Source of the DNA: an uncultured Erysipelotrichaceae bacterium
GTDB taxonomy: Bacteria > Bacillota_I > Bacilli_A > Erysipelotrichales > Erysipelotrichaceae
NCBI GenBank assembly: GCA_945877405.1
Contig: CAMCSA010000025.1
Coordinates: 1-34,015 of the forward strand
DNA: 34,015 nt
Direction of reading: 5' to 3'
The notes beneath the pieces were generated by a model. That model worked only from the letters and a program-made list of their open reading frames with translations, was not told the origin of the DNA and did not search any database. A program made the position numbers and the translations under genes. Shown here one piece after another: positions 31,365 to 34,015 of this stretch (the first letter of the stretch is position 1; each line of letters starts with the position of its first letter).

Positions 31365-33341
31365 ATGGAAAACGAAGAATTACAGAAAATGAAAGAACTT
31401 GTTGCAAGGCTGAATGAAGCTTCTGCTGCATATTATAACGGTAAGGCAGAACTGATGAGTGACTATCAGTGGGATGCCATGTTTGATGAGCTTAAAAAGC
31501 TCGAAGAGAAAACAGGGACCATTCTTGAAGATTCACCAACATCCAATGTTTCTGCAGATACAACTGCAGGTCAGAAGGAAGCACATGAATATGCTGCCCT
31601 TTCCCTTGCTAAAACAAAAAAGGTGGAAGACCTTGTCAGATGGGCACAGGATAGGAAAATATGGCTGTCATGGAAGCTGGATGGTCTGACACTTGTTGTG
31701 ACATATGATCGTGGCAGACTGCATAAAGTCGTCACACGAGGAGATGGTCATATCGGCACAAACATCACACATCTTGCTTCTGCAATTGATGGAATTGCAT
31801 CAAAAATCAGCTATAAAGGTCATCTTGTCATCCGTGGAGAAGCAGTGATTTCCTATGAGGATTTCAATGCTTTTGTCATGGAAACAGGAGAAGACTATGC
31901 AAATCCAAGAAACCTTGCTTCCGGCAGCCTTTCTTTAAAGGATGTGGAAGAAGTAAAAAGAAGAAAGATTCACTGGATTCCGTTTACTCTGGTTCATAGT
32001 GATGAGCCGATGGATTCCTGGGGTGCACAGATGCAGTGGCTTGACGAACTTGGATTTAAGACAATCCAAAGAGAGTGCATTGAACAGCCATCACAGGAAA
32101 ACATTCAGGGTGTAATTGATCGCTGGAGTGATCTGGTCAGTCAGAATCGAAATCCGTATCCGGTGGATGGTCTTGTCATCAATTATGATGATGTAGTGTA
32201 TGCTTCCAGTGGTGAAGTGACAGGACATCATGCAACAAGGGCAGGATATGCCTTCAAATGGCAGGATACAGCAGCTGAAACAGTATTGGATCATATTGAA
32301 TGGTCCTGTGCTGCTTCTGCCATTACTCCTGTTGCGGTTTTTGAACCGGTGGAACTGGAAGGAACAACGGTCAGGCGTGCATCTTTATGCAATATCAGTG
32401 AATGCATACGCCTTGGCATCGGCGAAAAAGGAACCGTCTTATCGGTGATTAAGGCAAACAAAATCATCCCAAAGGTTGTATCTGTTAATAGAAAAGAAGG
32501 GGAACTGATCATTCCACAGGTTTGTCCAGTGTGTGGTGCACCAGCAACAGTGGATGTCAGCGAAGTCTCAGGGACAAAGGTACTTCGCTGCAGCAACGAT
32601 GCATGCGCTGCCCGCAAACTGAAGAAATTCACCCGTTTTGTATCCCGACAGGCATGCGACATTGATGGTATTTCTGAAGCAACCCTTGCAAGATTCATCA
32701 ATGAAGGCTGGATCAGCAACAACGCAGATATTTACCGACTTGTCAGTCACAGAGATGAAATTGCACAGCTGGAAGGATTTGGTGATAAATCAGCTGACAA
32801 TCTTGTCGCTTCCATTACAAAAGCACGGAAAGTCAATGATGTGCGACTTCTGTATGCCTTATCCATTCCATTAGTCGGACAGGATGTCGTCAAACGTCTG
32901 CTTGGTGCATATCCATTGGAAAAGCTTGTTGAAATGGCAGTGAGTGCAGAAAGTGAAGATATCTTTTCTTCCATCGATGGGATTGGACAGGAAAAAAGCA
33001 GTTCCTTTGTCAGATGGTTTCAGAATGAAACAAACCGGAAAGACTTTGAAGATCTGCTTGGTGAAATCGAAGTTGTTTCCACACAGATCAAGGCAGAAGG
33101 AAACCGTTGTGAAGGTTTGACGTTTGTTGTGACGGGAGATGTTTATCAGTATAAAAACAGAAATGAACTGAAGGCATACATTGAATCTCAGGGTGGAAAG
33201 GTTACAGGTTCTGTATCCAAAAGTACAAAATTCCTCATCAATAATGATGTGACAAGCACCTCTTCCAAAAATACGAAGGCAAAAAGTCTCGGTATTCCGA
33301 TTCTTTCGGAGCAGGATTTCATCGATCAGTTTGTAAACTGA
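31365..33341 (+). CDS. ligA: NAD-dependent DNA ligase
   Basis: A 658-residue NAD-dependent ligase sealing nicks during replication and repair. Residues about 1-60 are a divergent Ia NAD-binding region (SDYQWDAMFDEL in place of the usual DxEYDxL). The adenylated lysine is K104 in SWKLDGLTLVVTY. Other motifs are VTRGDGHIGTNITHL, VIRGEAVI, the four-cysteine zinc finger CPVCGAP with CSNDAC, helix-hairpin-helix repeats (QLEGFGDKSADNL) and a C-terminal BRCT domain (GLTFVVTGDVYQYKNRNELK). The KLDGLT variant resembles the form seen in many anaerobic Bacillota. It lies three bases after pcrA and has only a weak ribosome site, suggesting coupling. Confidence 0.95.
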   Translation: MENEELQKMKELVARLNEASAAYYNGKAELMSDYQWDAMFDELKKLEEKTGTILEDSPTSNVSADTTAGQKEAHEYAALSLAKTKKVEDLVRWAQDRKIWLSWKLDGLTLVVTYDRGRLHKVVTRGDGHIGTNITHLASAIDGIASKISYKGHLVIRGEAVISYEDFNAFVMETGEDYANPRNLASGSLSLKDVEEVKRRKIHWIPFTLVHSDEPMDSWGAQMQWLDELGFKTIQRECIEQPSQENIQGVIDRWSDLVSQNRNPYPVDGLVINYDDVVYASSGEVTGHHATRAGYAFKWQDTAAETVLDHIEWSCAASAITPVAVFEPVELEGTTVRRASLCNISECIRLGIGEKGTVLSVIKANKIIPKVVSVNRKEGELIIPQVCPVCGAPATVDVSEVSGTKVLRCSNDACAARKLKKFTRFVSRQACDIDGISEATLARFINEGWISNNADIYRLVSHRDEIAQLEGFGDKSADNLVASITKARKVNDVRLLYALSIPLVGQDVVKRLLGAYPLEKLVEMAVSAESEDIFSSIDGIGQEKSSSFVRWFQNETNRKDFEDLLGEIEVVSTQIKAEGNRCEGLTFVVTGDVYQYKNRNELKAYIESQGGKVTGSVSKSTKFLINNDVTSTSSKNTKAKSLGIPILSEQDFIDQFVN

Positions 33342-33342
33342 G

Positions 33343-33368
33343 CAGTCGGGTAAAACCGGCTGTTTTTT
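33343..33368 (+). terminator. Terminator of the pcrA-ligA operon
   Basis: A 7-bp stem including one G-U pair (CAGTCGG 33343-33349 with CCGGCTG 33356-33362) is followed by six T, starting right after the ligA stop codon. Confidence 0.85.
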
Positions 33369-33386
33369 ACATGAGAAAAGACTGCT

Positions 33387-33968
33387 TTATGCAGTCAATT
33401 TACATGTGATATTCTTACGATACCAGTCAACAATCGGTCCAGTTCCAAATACGATAAACAGTGTTGCAAGACCTGCGGTTGTGATATTACCGATCATGCC
33501 TGTTACAAGTCCTGTGATTCCACAGACAAGATCTGTCATGATTCGAGCATATTTGAACGGAATCTTTCCGTCTGTCTTATCTTCAATGATCGGGGCAAGG
33601 GCGTCATATGGTGCAACACCAAGATCACAATCCATATATAACGCACATCCAAAACAGAGAATCAGTATTCCTGCAACAAGCAGAATGACACGGATGAAGA
33701 TGCTGGATGCAACTGCTGAAGCAGTAAATCCGAACATCGAGAAGAAGAGACCGATATATTGAACGATATAGCCAAGCAGAAACAGATTGATGAGGGCACC
33801 AATACCGAATGCCTTGCGGTTGATCATCAGAACAGGTACATACATGACAAGATTGAATGACATCTGAAACACACCAAGTCCTACGCCAAGCAGATTGGAA
33901 ATACCTGTAGTCATGGATGTAAATGCATCAATACCAAATCCGGATACATTCAATGAAGAATGTGCCAA
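33387..33968 (-). CDS. YczE/YitT-like integral membrane protein, 5' end missing or damaged
   Basis: At least 193 residues with four to five predicted membrane segments and the phrases FGIDAFTSMTTGISNLLG and YMDCDLGVAPYDALAP, which resemble YczE/YitT-family membrane proteins of unknown transport or regulatory role. Homologues usually begin with another hydrophobic helix before the segment that opens this frame. The frame starts only at TTG 33968, with AGGA just upstream, and an in-frame TAG lies at 33975-33977. Either TTG is the true start of a shortened protein or a mutation has cut off the first helix. The window ends before this can be settled. Confidence 0.65.
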   Translation of the reverse strand: MAHSSLNVSGFGIDAFTSMTTGISNLLGVGLGVFQMSFNLVMYVPVLMINRKAFGIGALINLFLLGYIVQYIGLFFSMFGFTASAVASSIFIRVILLVAGILILCFGCALYMDCDLGVAPYDALAPIIEDKTDGKIPFKYARIMTDLVCGITGLVTGMIGNITTAGLATLFIVFGTGPIVDWYRKNITCKLTA

Positions 33969-34015
33969 GGGATCCTACTGATTGATCTGTGGGAGGAATT
34001 GGCACTGTTGTTTAC

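Noticed and set aside
31365-31560. The divergent ligA N-terminus as a sign of a novel ligase
   Set aside because: The KLDGLT and SDYQWD variants resemble a LigA form familiar from anaerobic Bacillota, and all other domains are standard.

Overview
The window reads as a chromosomal segment of a Bacillota bacterium, most likely a gut-type Erysipelotrichia relative. That placement is my inference from protein flavour, a histidine T-box, Gram-positive Shine-Dalgarno sites and a moderate-to-low GC content judged by eye. It is densely coded, almost all genes are recognisable, and no rRNA, tRNA, CRISPR array or insertion sequence is visible.

Layout. 1-1540: an XRE-type regulator with its own promoter, followed by a small membrane protein and a helical protein that may form an envelope-stress-like module. 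1541-2523 (minus strand): an ornithine cyclodeaminase/mu-crystallin family dehydrogenase. 2795-10669: a complete type III Wadjet (JetABCD) SMC-like anti-plasmid operon. Its last gene, jetD, the nuclease subunit, is split by an apparent one-base frameshift upstream of its Toprim catalytic motifs. 10686-14311: a serine operon (serC, serA) followed by a LarA-family nickel racemase/epimerase homologue. 14372-17431: a short SSB-like protein overlapping a large cell-surface protein with SpaA/Cna-B-like repeats and no LPXTG motif.

17440-25129: a ten-gene histidine operon, hisZGDCBHAFIE, with a strong promoter and a T-box leader carrying a CAC (His) specifier. It lacks a histidinol-phosphatase gene. 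25133-26048: a radical SAM protein. 26049-26414: a gap with a striking phased CTCACA promoter array and no convincing gene behind it. 26369-29102 (minus strand): an rRNA-methyltransferase-like gene, an RluA pseudouridine synthase and a VanY-like peptidase with an altered zinc site. 29187-33368: the repair pair pcrA-ligA, divergent from the previous group. 33387 to the end (minus strand): a YczE/YitT-like membrane protein whose 5' end is missing or damaged.

The most notable points are the Wadjet operon with a broken jetD, a palindrome (TTGTACAA) shared by the XRE promoter and the region upstream of jetA, the LarA homologue in the serine operon, the SSB/surface-protein gene overlap, the Asn-for-Asp change in the VanY-like zinc motif, and the orphan response-regulator-type promoter at 26103-26166.
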